A stretch of 64,000 nt of DNA from positions 62,001 to 126,000 of the forward strand of contig NRSV01000001.1 in NCBI GenBank assembly GCA_002286855.1. The letters run 5' to 3'. The position numbers and the translations under genes are program-made. Below the pieces are notes generated by a model. That model worked only from the letters and a program-made list of their open reading frames with translations. It did not search any database and was not told where the DNA came from. Positions 43,393-55,799 of the stretch are shown here, piece after piece. The stretch comes from Bipolaris cookei (taxonomy: Eukaryota; Ascomycota; Dothideomycetes; Pleosporales; Pleosporaceae). How positions within the stretch are numbered: the first letter of the stretch is position 1; each line of letters opens with the position of its first letter.

Positions 43393-45848
43393 GGCGCTGC
43401 TGATGATTGCGAGCTGCGTTGCTGGATAGGAATGGACTGCCTGAGAGAAGACACGCATTTGTCAAATGCTGTTCGTTGCTTATATACTCCTGTGCTCGCT
43501 CCCTCTTCAGACACCTCCATACTAGGGAGTGACGGATCAAACTACCGTGGTTCGGCAACGACCATGGACCCCACAGCTGGTCCATTTTTTCGTGCAGTCC
43601 TCGGCCTCAACACGCTGACATTCTCTTCAAAACCTATTTGCTATATCCCATGAGAAAAGACTGAACACAGAACGTATCCTTTCCCACCTACAGGATGGCG
43701 TTCGTCTATATCAGGACCAGCTTCCCTCGTTATAAACACGAGAGTCCCTTCCAATCATTGCCTCCCACCACAAAGCGCTCAAATCCACCCGCATAAGTCT
43801 CCGTACTTCTTGGACATACTAACACCCACCAATCGAATAGGCCACGGAGAGTGTCCCACAGTCCTCCCAGCAGTGCCCAACAACTATCTTGCATGCGGCA
43901 TACACACTGTGCAAGATTTTTGGTACGGAAACGAGGCGCTCTGGTTCGTTCTACTAGCTTCAGTTGAGCGTACCTTGGCAAAGCAGTCTTCTGAACCAGA
44001 TACCCATCAAAAACCATAGTTATTACTCAAAGCCTATATCGTCGTCCCTTGGCTTTCAAGATGCACAGCCTCGCCTGGCACCCTCAGCCTCAGACTCGCA
44101 AATCGCCCATAGTTCTCGGCCCCTCGGACTCTTTACAACATCTGCAGGACTCAACTTACAGCGCTGCTATCCATCCTTGTGAGCCCCTACAGTGATTTCC
44201 TTCATCAGGCTGTGGGAATGCTATAGTGCACTACATAATATCATGTTGGTGATGCTCAAAGGCATTCTGCAACTTGATGCGTCATATAACCTTTGGTAGT
44301 TCGAGTGAACAGAGCGAGAAAATAGTGCATCAGAACCTGGCCGCGGAGCCCGAGGTTGCAAAAGGCCTATACGGGATGTACCTGCCATTATTCCACCAGG
44401 GAAGTCGCATCCAATGCCCTGATGTTATCTTCTCCATCACAGTCAAGGCGAACACCTTGTACACTTTGGGACACTGAATAAATGGCTCCAAACCGACAGA
44501 ATCTGGGATAGCAATTAACTGATCAAAGTCGCTCGCCGAATGCTACCCCGCATCGTAGGCAAAACGATGCCAGACGTGCGAAAACACCTTCCAAACTCAT
44601 CGCATTTGCGTTGGGAAACATCAAGTACACAGTTAGCCCATTGTTCCAAGTAGGTGATGTATATGCCTCTTCGCACTCACTCAGCAAGGCCGAAGCTGTA
44701 TGACCCCATTCCAGGCTGATCATCAATGTCTTTGGATCCGACACATCGTTTGTAGCATGCTCGGTAATCGCGAGGCTTCACTTGCAATCACACTGCCGCG
44801 GAGAATGTCCACTCGATGCCTGTGCAGGCTTGTGGAACAGCTTCCATTTGGTCCAACATGACAATTTAGTCTAGTTGCCTTGGGTCCTCCGCATCCATAC
44901 TCTAGCCTTGTAGACCACCAGTCCGTGACTTCATTATAGGGGTTAACAACTAGCATCTCTGATGACCCCAGTCTTTGGCCCCTTTGAAGCACAGGCTGGA
45001 AGCTCCTCTATCTCACCAACAAGTCATTGAAGCCAGAATGTCTCATTTACGCAGCACAGATCTTGACAAGCGATATATCGCATCTGGACGTCGGCTGCCT
45101 GCTGAACTGGAACCTTGTGGGCGACTAAGTACACTAGCATACCTGTCGTCACTCTAGCCTCATATCCCTAGACTCGACATCGATTGACGGCCATGACTAT
45201 CAAACGGAGAAATTGAATCATCACTTCCATCTTAATGACCAACAAAGCCAAACGTATCATTTTGAGTGTTAAACGTGCTATACACACCATGAACACAGTG
45301 TCTCCAACAAAAACCACAATCCATCAAGTCTTCACCATGTCTACACATACACTGCCCCCTCCCACCACCCAATCATAGGCGAGCCATCCCTAAGTTCAAA
45401 CAAGATGGAAGTGGAGGCTATCAACACATGATTTCGTATCCACCTTCCCTCCATTGGTGAGCTAAAAACTACGTGAAAAGCGACCCACAATTAAGTAACA
45501 AGTTAAGCCTGGTTTGGGAAAGCGAAGTCTAGGACTCAACTCTGGACACACGATCTGCATTTATTCAAAAAAATGTGCTAACCAGTTTCGAACAGGGAAG
45601 CCTTGTTTCTTTCAGGCAATGTTGCGGCGCTGGCGATGATGTCATGGTAGTGTTGAGTAAGGAGAAAATTGGTTGCACAACTCAGAGTCAGCGCCGGAAT
45701 ATTACGCCGTACCAGATTTACAAGGAAACAAGGCGTCTATCCAATCCCACTCCGAGCCTTCCTTCATTGCCTGCTCTCCGCCCAGCGCCTCAAACAAGAC
45801 AAATACGCCTCACTACCAGACAAACACCTCAAAAAATGGTCCCAAATC
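43393..45848. other. Large gene-poor region between the HapX-like gene and MCM5
   Basis: About 2.5 kb. Short, mutually out-of-frame stretches on the minus strand around 44520-45000 look faintly coding (VVNPYNEVTDWWSTRLEYG, ISLEWGHTASALLSE, FARLASFCLRCGVAFGER) but cannot be joined. They may be remains of a gene. Confidence 0.35.
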
Positions 45849-48124
45849 TTAGGCACTCGCGCGGAATACAACACTGTTTCCGTGTCTCCACCTTATCGTC
45901 TCTCGCGCATTCATCACGTGCAGCGCCCGTGCAAGAGCCTGTTCAGAGTACCCTTTGCCGTCCACCATTTCGCGCTTAAGAGTCGACAGGTTGACTTGCC
46001 ACCCAATGGGCATACGGCGCCGGAGTTCCTCTTCCACCTTGTTGACCTCATCCATAAGTTCTTTTGAACTCTGTCCTTCGCCCTGATTCACCGCGTCCAT
46101 GGTAGATGCAAGGAACAGGCGGATTGCCTCATCGACATGAGACTCATCTGCTATGGGCGAGAGCGATAACTTGGCTAGTGACTCCGTGATACGGATAATG
46201 GCTTCCAGTTGACGCACCGTAATCGGGATGCTAGACCGTTGATTGGCGTTGACTTCGGAAGCGTGCACTTGTCGCCTGATGCTAACAAAGTGGCTCGAGA
46301 GTTTCTCCGCTGCTTCGGGCGAAAGACGAGGTGCGCACCGTTGTCGGCAGTAGGTGATGTAGCGTTTCATCTTTTCAATCGGTATCTCAGCTTGTACATT
46401 TTCTTCCACACCGCGCCCGCCCATTGCGATCCCCATGACGTGCTTTGCTATCCGCTCGTCGCGTCCACGGTCATGCTCGTCGCGCACAATAAAAATCATA
46501 TCGAAACGCGACAGAATGGTGGTTTGGAAATCGATATTCTCACCAGGTGTCTTCATGTCGTCGTACCGTCCAAAAATTGGGTTGGCGGCCGCCAACACCG
46601 ACGTTCGCGAGTTGAGAATGGTTGTGATACCTGCTTTGGCAATGGAAATGGTTTGCTGCTCCATGGCTTCGTGAATCGCTACTCGGTCTTCGTCGCGCAT
46701 CTTGTCGAACTCATCAATACACACCACACCGCCGTCTGCGAGAACCATAGCACCTCCTTCAAGGTAGAACTCGCGCGTGTTGTGATCGCGTTGCACCGAG
46801 GCGGTCAAACCAGCGGCTGAGGATCCTTTTCCGGATGTGTAAATAGCAATTGGCGATACTTTCTCGACAAACTTGAGCAACTGCGATTTGGCAGTACCTG
46901 GGTCACCTAGCAGAAGCACGTTGATGTCGCCACGAAGCTTCATTCCATCTGGTAGAATTTTCTTCGAACCACCCATTAGCAAGCAACAAATGGCCTTTTT
47001 GATATCCTGGTTTCCGTAGATGGAGGGCGCAATGCACCGCGAAAAGACCTCGTAGATGTCTGGTCTGCGGCTCATCTCCAGGAATTCTTGCTCTTCCTCC
47101 TCGGTAAAGACGGCATTTCCCTTTGTCCCGTGATCGACTTCAGCATGAATACCAACAGCGCGTATGTAGGGGTTGCGAATGGCTACAGCAGCGTTTCCTG
47201 CACGCTTGGACCCCTTTTGCTGGTAAATTGAAAAGATGCCCATTACGGAGCACCGTGTTCCAGGGACAACGCGGTTAGCTAGATACCTGTCGGCAGAAAT
47301 CATAATGTGGCGCGGCAATTCACCAACTGGTACCTTATCAGGTGCCTCCTGCAGCTTGAGTACCTGCTGGTCGATGAATTGGCAGCGCTCGTGCATGACA
47401 TAGTATGGATCCAGCGGACACTGCTCGCCGACCTCGCCTTCTCCCCTCTTCCTACTGCATGTCCTCGGAAGAGAGACTCCTGAGAAGCCTCCTGCTATGG
47501 GCAGAATTTCTTCATGCTGGCAATTGCGGCATCGAATAGCAAGGGCTGTGGCTTTGGAGGAAAGCGTGGATGCACCAATGATGATACCGGGTATGCGTAC
47601 AAGTTGTGAGACGTTTGTGGCGGTGAGGTCGCGGATCGAGAGCTCTGAAGCGTTGGAGTGAAGGAGCAATTGGTGCTGGGGTAGGGATATGTTCTTCTGT
47701 GAGGGGTAGACGATGCGCTGTGTGCATGTCTTGAGGGCGGCTTCAAACTGGCCAATGTCAATGCGTGCATGTAGAAATAGAGAATGGACATACAAGAGGT
47801 ATGATTTCAGCAGGATTCTGTCTAAGGTCATGGGCCAGCTCGGGGCTGTAGCTGATGAGATGGGCAACGTCAATATCACAGTAGTATTGCTTCAAGAGCA
47901 CGTTCTCGCGTATTTGATCTCTGGAGACCGTATCAGTCCCGCATTTGTTATTTCATGGCTGCTTTTGTTTTGTACCTGTAGACGAAGATATTATCCAGGG
48001 TAAACTCCATGACAAAGTCCACCAATGCTTGTTGCACGCGCGAGGGCGCAGCACTGTCCTGGGGGCCATCGCCTGCCTGGCTGCCGAAAAGGCTAATGGA
48101 AAACGGTGTTTGTCTGTCTGCCAT
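45849..48124 (-). CDS. MCM5: DNA replication licensing factor MCM5
   Basis: Exons 48124-47976, 47920-47794 and 47747-45849 with 55- and 46-nt introns give 724 residues, as expected for Mcm5. The N-terminal domain has a four-Cys zinc ribbon (CRNC ... C ... C) within the OB fold and the Mcm5-specific FIDQQVLKLQEAPDKVPVGE. The AAA+ domain shows Walker A GDPGTAKSQ, Walker B VCIDEFDKM, sensor AAANPIFGRY and arginine finger SRFDMIF. A C-terminal winged helix follows (about 650-724). It is one of six subunits of the Mcm2-7 replicative helicase in the nucleus. Two ACGCGA motifs 80-105 bp before the start are compatible with MBF-type G1/S control. Confidence 0.95.
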
Positions 48125-48762
48125 TATCGTCGTGGATCGTAAGTCGTTATGGTGTTTGTGTGTGGAGGTAGAGGGGCAGACAAAGCCGTCGTTAGGGGCG
48201 ACGCGAATTGTGAAGTCGCGCTCGCGTTCCTGGTCTGAGCGCCCTCCATTTTGCAGCCGTCTTGGGCCTAGCGCTCCCCGCTCCAGCACCTTTTCTATGA
48301 TGGATATCAGACTAAGCGTCTGGTAGAACCCCTATTGCTTTCTTCTAGACGTGTGTTCATTGATTATAAACTTCTACCTGTTCACATTGTCATGGTGGAA
48401 ATCCATCTTAATTGGAACATGTACTCGGCATGCGAGAAGCACTTTCAGAATTGACAGTAGGATGTAGACTATTGGATTGATATTCAGGATAGAGACCAAA
48501 CCAACATGTGCCGCGATCCGGATTACTGGCGGGTAACGAAAAAGAAAACAGAAAATATAGCCTAGAATAAGTCAAAAGCGCCAAAATCCCCAGTGCTCGG
48601 TGAGCAACCGCCAGTTCAGCTCCCTCGGCACGGAAATGGTTGTTCATATTCGCGCGGCAACAACGATGCTTATAGTATATAAAGATTTATTATCCAGAGA
48701 TTGGAAAAATCTCAAATAATGGCAATTCGTAGTATGAAGCTGTGATTCAGTAACTTAGCAGA
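48125..48762. other. Intergenic between MCM5 start and GH95 end
   Basis: 638 bp with the MCM5 promoter and the GH95 3' UTR. No other gene is seen. Confidence 0.45.
48201..48227. promoter_or_regulatory. Pair of MCB-like ACGCGA motifs upstream of MCM5
   Basis: ACGCGA at 48201-48206 on the plus strand and its complement TCGCGT at 48222-48227, 77-103 bp upstream of the MCM5 start. The core ACGCG is that of MluI-cell-cycle boxes bound by MBF. The function is inferred. Confidence 0.35.
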
Positions 48763-51183
48763 CTAAGCCTTACGGAAATCGAATTCCCTAACATCCCCAG
48801 CCTTAGTCTCCAACCTCATACGACCATTAGAAAACCCTTCAGCCTGCCTAGCAGAGATTGTAAAATTTCCACCACCAACACCGTACTTCAGCACAACCGG
48901 TCCACCAACCCTACTTCCCATCTTCATATGCACAAGTTTTCTATCCGCCCACTCGAGATCAAACACGAACCCCCCTCTTGCCGCGATTCCATTGACAGAT
49001 CCATCACTCCATTCCTCTGGCAAAACAGGTAGTAACCATACTTCTCTGAGGCCCTTGTCGTCTACGACATGCGACTGCAACAGGCCTTCTGCAACACCGC
49101 TTACGAATCCTAGGTTACCGTCGATTTGGAAAATGCCCTCATTAATATCCATCAAATTATTGAACACACTCGTGTTGAAGAACTGAAACGTATTCTCCGC
49201 AAGCGCAGTCCTATTTTGTAAACGAGCGTACCAATTAATCGTCCATGCACGTGACCAGCCCGTTCCCGCACCATTGTGAGATAGACGGTCCTCGAGCGTA
49301 GCAACTGCAGCGTTGAAGAGCTTAGCATCGTAACCTGGGGCGCCGGGAGGAAGGATCTGGGTTCCTGGGTAGAGAGCGTACAGATGGGAGACATGGCGGT
49401 GACCTGGCTCGGCTTGCTCGTAGTCTTGCATCCACTCCTGCAATGTGCCTGGGTAGCGCGTCGAATACCGGTACGGTGGAAGCTTAGCTTGGGTGTCGCG
49501 GATGCGTATTAGGAATGTCGAGTCTACGGTTGAGTTCGAGAGGGTGACGACGGCATTTAAGTAGTTTGTGAAGAGCTCGTTGAGTATTTGAACGTCGCAT
49601 GTGGGCGCGGTATCGAAGTTGTAGGACTTTCCGTTCGGGCCTACGTATGTGTTTTCTGGGGAAACAGATGGGTTGGTAACAAGGTACTCGGTTCCATTGG
49701 CTTTGTAGGGCCGAAGTGTGTCCATGTAGAATTCAATGGCTTCGGATACAATATGCAAGTTTGAAGCTAAGAAGCTTTTATCGCCCGTGTACCAATAATG
49801 CTCGAGTATGTGAGTGACGAGCCATCCGGAAGATAGTGTCCAGTATGTGGCGGGTAAATACGTGTCGACAGGTGCCGTGTCGCCCCAAAGATCTGTGTTA
49901 TGATGGCTCATCCACCCAGATGCATTGTACATCGCTTTCGCTGTGTGCGTGCCATCCTTGTGCATTAGTTTTAGAAGATCAAAGAATGGCGCATGTAGAC
50001 TAGAGAGGCTTGTAACCTCTGCGGGCCAGTAATTCATCTGGAGATTGATGTTGACAGTATATTTAGAGCCCCACAATGGGTCGAATTCTTTGTTCCAGAT
50101 ACCTTGAAGGTTCGATGGCAGATTACCAGCTCGCGAAGAAGCGATGAGTAGATAACGACCATAATTGTAAGCTAACGCGACCAATCCAGGATCATTCGCA
50201 CCTTTGCGAGTTGCGTTTATTCGTGCATTAGTGGGTAGGCTGCTCGTCTCGAGATCCGACCCACTCAGGTTAAGTACGCTGGCGTTGTACAGCGGCGCAT
50301 AATCCTCAATATGGCGACGACGGAGCTCTTCATAAGTATGTTGGCGGGCGTTTTGTATAGTACTGTCCACAGCAGCTCTAGTGTCGTTGTGACGGTACGA
50401 AGTTGCAGCTGCAAGGAACGCCGTCGCCTCAGTAGCATTCTCTACGACGATAAATTCACCGAGTGTTCTAACATGACCGTCCGACTCAACCGACAGAGCA
50501 GTAGTAAATACTACTGGATCGATGCCGCCAGTTCCACCTGTCATGTATGTCCATCCATTTTCGTTCCAGTTCTGATCAGAAGCTTCGTTCAAACCGTCCT
50601 TAGGTCGATGTACACGTATTTGAAACGATAGTTTCTCGTTTCCCGTTGCTTTCAAGTGATGTACAAAAACATCGTCTGGTACCGACACGAACATCTCCCG
50701 CTCATACAGAGTATCGTTGACCTGAAACCGTACACCGGCCAGAGCTGTGTCCAGATCTAGCCACCGTTCATACGTACCATTGTCGTAATTACTTGTACCA
50801 TCGAAAGAGATCTCCATATCGCCTAAGGTTTGGTAATTCCTGCATGTCTGTGGAGTGCCCATCATACCCAAATTGGCCAACTTTTGCGCACCGGCAGCAT
50901 CGCCTCGAGCGAGTAAGTCTCGGACTTCCGAAACTGTTTGCAAACCGTTTTGATTTACTCGATTTCGTCGGCCTCCTGACCAAATGGTTTCTTCGTTAAG
51001 TTGTATGCGTTCTTGTACCGGCACGCCATAAACCATTGCTCCAAGGCGGCCATTGCCAATAGGGAGAGCATCGGTCCAGGTACTTGATGCAACGGGAGTA
51101 GTGTACCAGAGTCGAGTGCTGTTCTCCGCTGCTGCCAATGGCACGAAGCCAGCAACGGCAGCAAGAATTGCTGTGATGAACAT
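48763..51183 (-). CDS. GH95 alpha-L-fucosidase, secreted
   Basis: A single exon of 806 residues. The signal peptide MFITAILAAVAGFVPLAAA is followed by RLWYTTPVASSTWTDALPIGNGRLGAMVYG, the family's opening. RIQLNEETIWSGG and NYQTLGDMEISF are further GH95 hallmarks. The catalytic (alpha/alpha)6 barrel contains VNINLQMNYWPAEVTSL, which carries the asparagines that assist the general base in characterised members. Many N-glycosylation sequons support secretion. GH95 enzymes remove alpha-1,2-linked fucose or galactose from xyloglucan and related plant polysaccharides. It lies in a run with GH27 and GH51 genes on the same strand. Confidence 0.93.
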   Translation of the reverse strand: MFITAILAAVAGFVPLAAAENSTRLWYTTPVASSTWTDALPIGNGRLGAMVYGVPVQERIQLNEETIWSGGRRNRVNQNGLQTVSEVRDLLARGDAAGAQKLANLGMMGTPQTCRNYQTLGDMEISFDGTSNYDNGTYERWLDLDTALAGVRFQVNDTLYEREMFVSVPDDVFVHHLKATGNEKLSFQIRVHRPKDGLNEASDQNWNENGWTYMTGGTGGIDPVVFTTALSVESDGHVRTLGEFIVVENATEATAFLAAATSYRHNDTRAAVDSTIQNARQHTYEELRRRHIEDYAPLYNASVLNLSGSDLETSSLPTNARINATRKGANDPGLVALAYNYGRYLLIASSRAGNLPSNLQGIWNKEFDPLWGSKYTVNINLQMNYWPAEVTSLSSLHAPFFDLLKLMHKDGTHTAKAMYNASGWMSHHNTDLWGDTAPVDTYLPATYWTLSSGWLVTHILEHYWYTGDKSFLASNLHIVSEAIEFYMDTLRPYKANGTEYLVTNPSVSPENTYVGPNGKSYNFDTAPTCDVQILNELFTNYLNAVVTLSNSTVDSTFLIRIRDTQAKLPPYRYSTRYPGTLQEWMQDYEQAEPGHRHVSHLYALYPGTQILPPGAPGYDAKLFNAAVATLEDRLSHNGAGTGWSRAWTINWYARLQNRTALAENTFQFFNTSVFNNLMDINEGIFQIDGNLGFVSGVAEGLLQSHVVDDKGLREVWLLPVLPEEWSDGSVNGIAARGGFVFDLEWADRKLVHMKMGSRVGGPVVLKYGVGGGNFTISARQAEGFSNGRMRLETKAGDVREFDFRKA

Positions 51184-51996
51184 TGTCAGGGCTGAAATAT
51201 TATGACCAAATACGATCGAAACACATGGATTTTATACTTCATGTAAATTCACTATAGAACCATGGTATAGTGTGTCAATACTCGACAAGACGGTGATCTG
51301 TAATCGTCCCCCGCTTCATTGATGGACTACATTTTGCCCGTGTACGTACGACGTACTGCTGACGAACTATGTAAGTTGTCATTAGCGCAATGTCCCCCGC
51401 ATTCCATTTTCAGACCTCCGGCGCAGATCGTAGGCGTAGTAAAGATTCTTTTTCGTTGCATCGGGTTACATTCCGGAGTAGTGCCGAGGAACATGGTGTT
51501 TGTTGTATTTAGCCTCGGGGTAAAAGGCTCCATTGTGGTCCAGGATCGATGGACAAGAATAGACGCAGCAGCCGGGTTTGCATGAGAGCCACCCATGCTT
51601 AATATTTTTTATTCTTGAGGTGTATGCTCATGTTACATTTTTTGCCGGTTGTAATTGCTATTTGGGTGAGGTTGATTGTGGCTTTCTGGTAGATCAGCTC
51701 CCACTGGAAAACCTATCATGGGATCAAACAACCGCTCGCTGTTGTCATGTATTGCATATTCTGTTTTCGTTTTCAATAATATAGCAATTTTCAAGTGGAA
51801 GTACCTTGATTCGATGATCTACTTGAAGAAGTTGGGGTAATTGGAGAGATTGACGTCACAACAACATGTCTTGCCAGCGCTGGATCTGCACCCTACAAGA
51901 GCCGATCTTGTCCTATTCTTGGTAGTCAATTGTCTTGACAGAGGTTTGATCCATACAAATATAGTACCTCTTTCACTGCCGAGACAAGGAAGTTTC
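51184..51996. other. Intergenic, GH95 promoter side
   Basis: 813 bp, AT-rich, without a supported gene. Confidence 0.4.
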
Positions 51997-53427
51997 TCAA
52001 AATATGGTTTGCAATCTCGAATAGTCAAAACGACTTGCCTTGACTAACCGGATTGCTATGGTATCGTGAGCATCAACGGTCGTCTTGTATTTCCCCTTAA
52101 ACTTCCCTAGCTTTTTTCCGGTCCAGGAGTCAATGATTGTGTATGCAACATCAGAATCAAGTTCTGGAACCTCCGAAAAGTCGATGATCTTGGTTTGTAC
52201 AGTGTTCAACGTGTTCATAACAAACACGTGCACACCCTTGGATGACCGTCCGCTCCAATACTCAGCAGCGTGAGTCTGATTCCAAGTAAAGTCTGGGTTC
52301 ACGCCCCACTTGTATGGCTTAGCTGCGGGACCCACGAACGGATCCTGGTTGAAGTCAATGAGCTCTTTATTGCTGAGAATCTCCAATATCTCTGGCTTGA
52401 TATTGTGAAGTGGTGTTCCAATGATAAGAGGCGACTTCAGGGCAGCCCACATTGAGAAGTGTGTACGGCTCTCCTGGAAGGTCAGCTCGCCATTGCCCAC
52501 CTGCAGCATGTCCCAGTCACCATGGCCCCAAAAGTCGGTACCATTGATGAAGAACGATGCGTGGTTGAGAATAGGCATTATACCCCAGTCTCCATTCTGA
52601 GCCCCTTCCCATCTAGGCCCGATGTCACCCCACATTCGCCAACTGTGGCCAGTCTCGTTGCCCCATTGATCAATATGGGCATTTCCCCATACGCACTGAG
52701 AAAACTGTATGGGACGATTGGTAGCGAGCAATGCGGCTCCCATCCTTTTGTAGCGAGTAAAGGTTTTAGAAGACCTCCAATCGTACCCATCTGGTGCTGG
52801 AATTACTTCAGTTTCGGCATCATCACTAGCCCTCTGATCGCCAGCAGGAGGATCAGCCACCCAGTCATCTGGACTCCATCGGTATTTGTCCTGCCATTCT
52901 TGAGGAACAAAACAGTTGTCGTACTTCAAGTCTGCTTGTTGTCAGTTATGTTTCTGACTATCCGCGTCGCACCTACAATCCACGCCCCATTCGGCGAATG
53001 TCTCTGCGTCTAATCTTTCATTTCCAAGAGAGCCGGCATATCCGGCACATGTTAATGTTCCCGAGTCACTATAAATTCCGAATCTCAATCCAAGTTCGTG
53101 GATTTCATCCGCGGTATGTTTAATGCCTTTGGGGAACTTGTTGTAGTCTGGTCTAATCTTCCCGGTAATATCATCGCGCTGATAATCTTTATCACTCCAA
53201 CAGTCATCAATGTTGACATAGTTGTAACCGAGATCCTTCAGACCAAGGGAGACAATGAGATTTCCTATTTCCACAAAGAGTGTCTCGTTAATGTCGCATC
53301 GATACACGTTCCAGGAGCTCCATCCCATGGCAGGAAGACGCCCAACTTGTCCGTCTGGGGAAGATAGGAAGCGCGTCCCCAACAACGCAAGGTTGACGCG
53401 CAGTAACTTTAACGCCATACCAAACAT
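51997..53427 (-). CDS. GH27 alpha-galactosidase
   Basis: Exons 53427-52977 and 52931-51997 with a 45-nt intron give 461 residues. The (beta/alpha)8 barrel opens with PAMGWSSWNVYRCDINE and DLGYNYVNIDDCW. The nucleophile Asp is in YLKYDNC, whose codons span the intron. Other family motifs include FGIYSDSGTLTCAGYAGS and WRMWGDIGPRW. The N-terminal 20-25 residues (MALKLLRVNLALLGTRF) are a poor but possible signal peptide, so secretion is likely rather than certain; an additional upstream exon cannot be excluded. It cleaves terminal alpha-1,6-galactose from galactomannan and raffinose-type sugars. Confidence 0.9.
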
Positions 53428-53946
53428 TTGAAAAAGCTGCCAAAAGCTCTTGTTCCTAGAAAAGACTTATAGGGTTGAGGTCAGGAACTTGTGTTTGGGA
53501 TGATTTCCAGAGATCACATTGCCCCGCTGAGTAAGACGCGTAACCTTTTCAGCGCGGGGACACAGACCCCATGTTGCCTGAGAATTGGTGCTGCGGGCAC
53601 TTCGTGTCAGCTGCACAATCACCACCTTAATACGAGGGATGACATACCTTAACCATTTGGAGCAAAAGTAGTTATAGTAGGGCAGCCTTAACTACTAGCA
53701 ATCCGCCTCATTACCTACGCTATCAACTATTGGCTATCTCGTCGCCCTTTTTGTTTGTGTTGTAGAATCAAAATCAAGAAGTTGGTTATGGAGAGTTTGT
53801 AGAGTCTACGAGGACGAATGAAGGTGTGGCTAGAAGCACCGAGCACCGAGACTAATGTGAATTACGTCACAGGTAGCACCCCACCATGAACCCCTCTGCG
53901 TAGCAAGCTACCACAACTACCTTTACATATCGAAATCATTGAGAGT
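53428..53946. other. Intergenic
   Basis: 519 bp with the GH27 promoter and the 3' UTR of the zinc chaperone gene. No further feature is seen. Confidence 0.4.
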
Positions 53947-55799
53947 TTAGTGTTTCTGGCCATTTTGGTGGCGGCCGTGGTCATGAGAATGGTCATGATC
54001 ATGTTCCTCGTCCTGTACCCGTGGCCACTCCGCCCAATAGCCATCGTCCCACATTTCCTGCAGAGTCTCTTCCTTCTCATCGTCATCTAGCTTCTTGTCG
54101 AGCATGACATTTTCCCACTTCTTCATCTCACTGCGGCTCAGCAAGCACGAGTCAAGCGCTTTGGTCATACCATCCACATCGAGCTTCTCGCCAATGAAGA
54201 CCATTTCCTGGCGACGGTCTCCCCACTTGCCTTCGAAGTCGTTCTTGATCGCCTTTAGGGTAGCTTCATCAGCACCCCAGTCTTCTTCAGACACACAGCA
54301 GAACCAAGGCATCTCAGATCCGAGTGTCAACATTGCTCCGGCGGTACTCCATGAACCCATCTGGTTAGGACGAGTTGCGAGCCAGAAGATGCCTTTGCTA
54401 CGGTGAAGGCCACCAAAGTAAGGGCTGATTCTCTTGTTCTCCAGAATCTGCTTATCATCGATCGGAGGAGTATCGTCATCATTGCTTTCCTTGTCAGAAT
54501 CATCTCCAGAGGCGCTGGCTTTGCCGGATTCAGATGATCCATCATTACCATCTTCTTCGTCTTCATCTTCGTCTTCGTCCTCTTCATCATCCACATCTTC
54601 TGCTTCATCTTGTAGGAGAATGAACTTGCCCTCAATCAATCGGTAAAGCTTCAAAGGATCAAAGGGCCTACGGGCACGATACACGAAAGACCCAATTCCA
54701 TACCTTTAGAGATAGGTAAGCAGTAGCCTCAATTTTCCCGAGGATCAACTCACTCTAGCGTTTCTGGTTTCGGCGCAACACGCTTCTTGCCATGGACATC
54801 CATCACAGTCATCTCGTGCAAGCTTTTCAGCCATCCAGCACTTGCGACTGCTTCACCAAAATTGAAGACACCAGTGTTCAGCATCTCACGGACATCTACC
54901 TTGGAATACCTAGCTTCAATAAGCTTGGCGTTCGGATTAAGCGACTTGATGTAGGCCTTGACGCGGCCTAGAGTTGCAGCATCAGCTCTGTCGATCTTGT
55001 TGACGATTATGACATTAGCGAACTCAATTTGATCAGCGAAGAGATCAGAAATGGTCCGTTGATCCTCGTCAGGCACTTCCTCTCTTCCGAAGCGGTCCTG
55101 CAGGAATTCTGCAGTGTCAAACTCAGAGAAGAAGCGAAAGGCATCAACGACAGTGACCATTGTGTCAACAGTCGCAATCGTCTTCAATCCACCAATCTTT
55201 GCACTTGACTTCGAGTTAGCAGGTCAATTTGCGAGGGTCACCTCGGCTACTCACACTTTGGCGAACACCTCCTTCTCATCTGGTTCCAAACCCTCTGCAT
55301 CAAGCATAGCCTCGGTCAACTCTGTAGTAAACGTCTCAGCAACCTGCTGAGGCTCACTGATACCCGAGCTCTCAATCACGACATGGTCGAAGCCCTGGTC
55401 GCTCCATGCGAGGCGAGCCAGCTCAACCAGTAAATCACTTCGAAGCGTGCAGCAGATGCAGCCATTCTCCATCTGTATCATCTTCTCCTTGACGCGGACC
55501 TCGCCATTGCTGTTTGGCTTGTTACCGGATCGGCTTATGATGTTGGCATCGACATTGACAGAGGCCATATCATTCACAATGACGGCGATGCGCAGTCCAT
55601 GGTCTGGTGACTGGAGAATATGTCGTAGCAGGGTCGTCTTTCCGCTACCCTGTCGACTGTAAGCATGATTCAATCTCTCCCTAAAGATACTTACAAGAAA
55701 ACCAGAGAGAATAGTAACTGGGAGTGGCTTTCGCTCACTGGTCTTGTTCCTTGGTTTCATCTCCGCACCGCCCGTCTTTCTGCGCTTTGCTGGTGGCAT
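53947..55799 (-). CDS. ZNG1: COG0523/CobW-type GTPase, ZNG1 zinc chaperone
   Basis: Exons 55799-55695, 55649-55255, 55203-54754 and 54703-53947 with introns of 45-51 nt give 568 residues. The G domain has Walker A GFLGSGKTTLL (the codons span the first intron), the metal-binding motif GCICC in MENGCICCTLR, ESSGISEP and the NKID base-recognition motif. A long acidic tract (EDVDDEEDEDEDEDEEDGND and the following Ser/Asp-rich stretch) is inserted before the CobW C-terminal domain. The tail is His-rich (HDHDHSHDHGRHQNGQKH), a probable zinc-binding site. ZNG1 proteins deliver zinc to methionine aminopeptidase using GTP. It starts at 55799; upstream codons are not ATG. Confidence 0.9.
54544..54606. 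repeat. (TCTTCA/TCTTCG)n coding microsatellite
   Basis: A hexamer-like run on the plus strand that encodes the Glu/Asp tract of the zinc chaperone gene on the minus strand. Confidence 0.6.

Noticed and set aside
44523..44992. Possible small minus-strand gene
   Set aside because: Three short protein-like pieces fall in different frames with stops between them and no joining introns. At most a relic.
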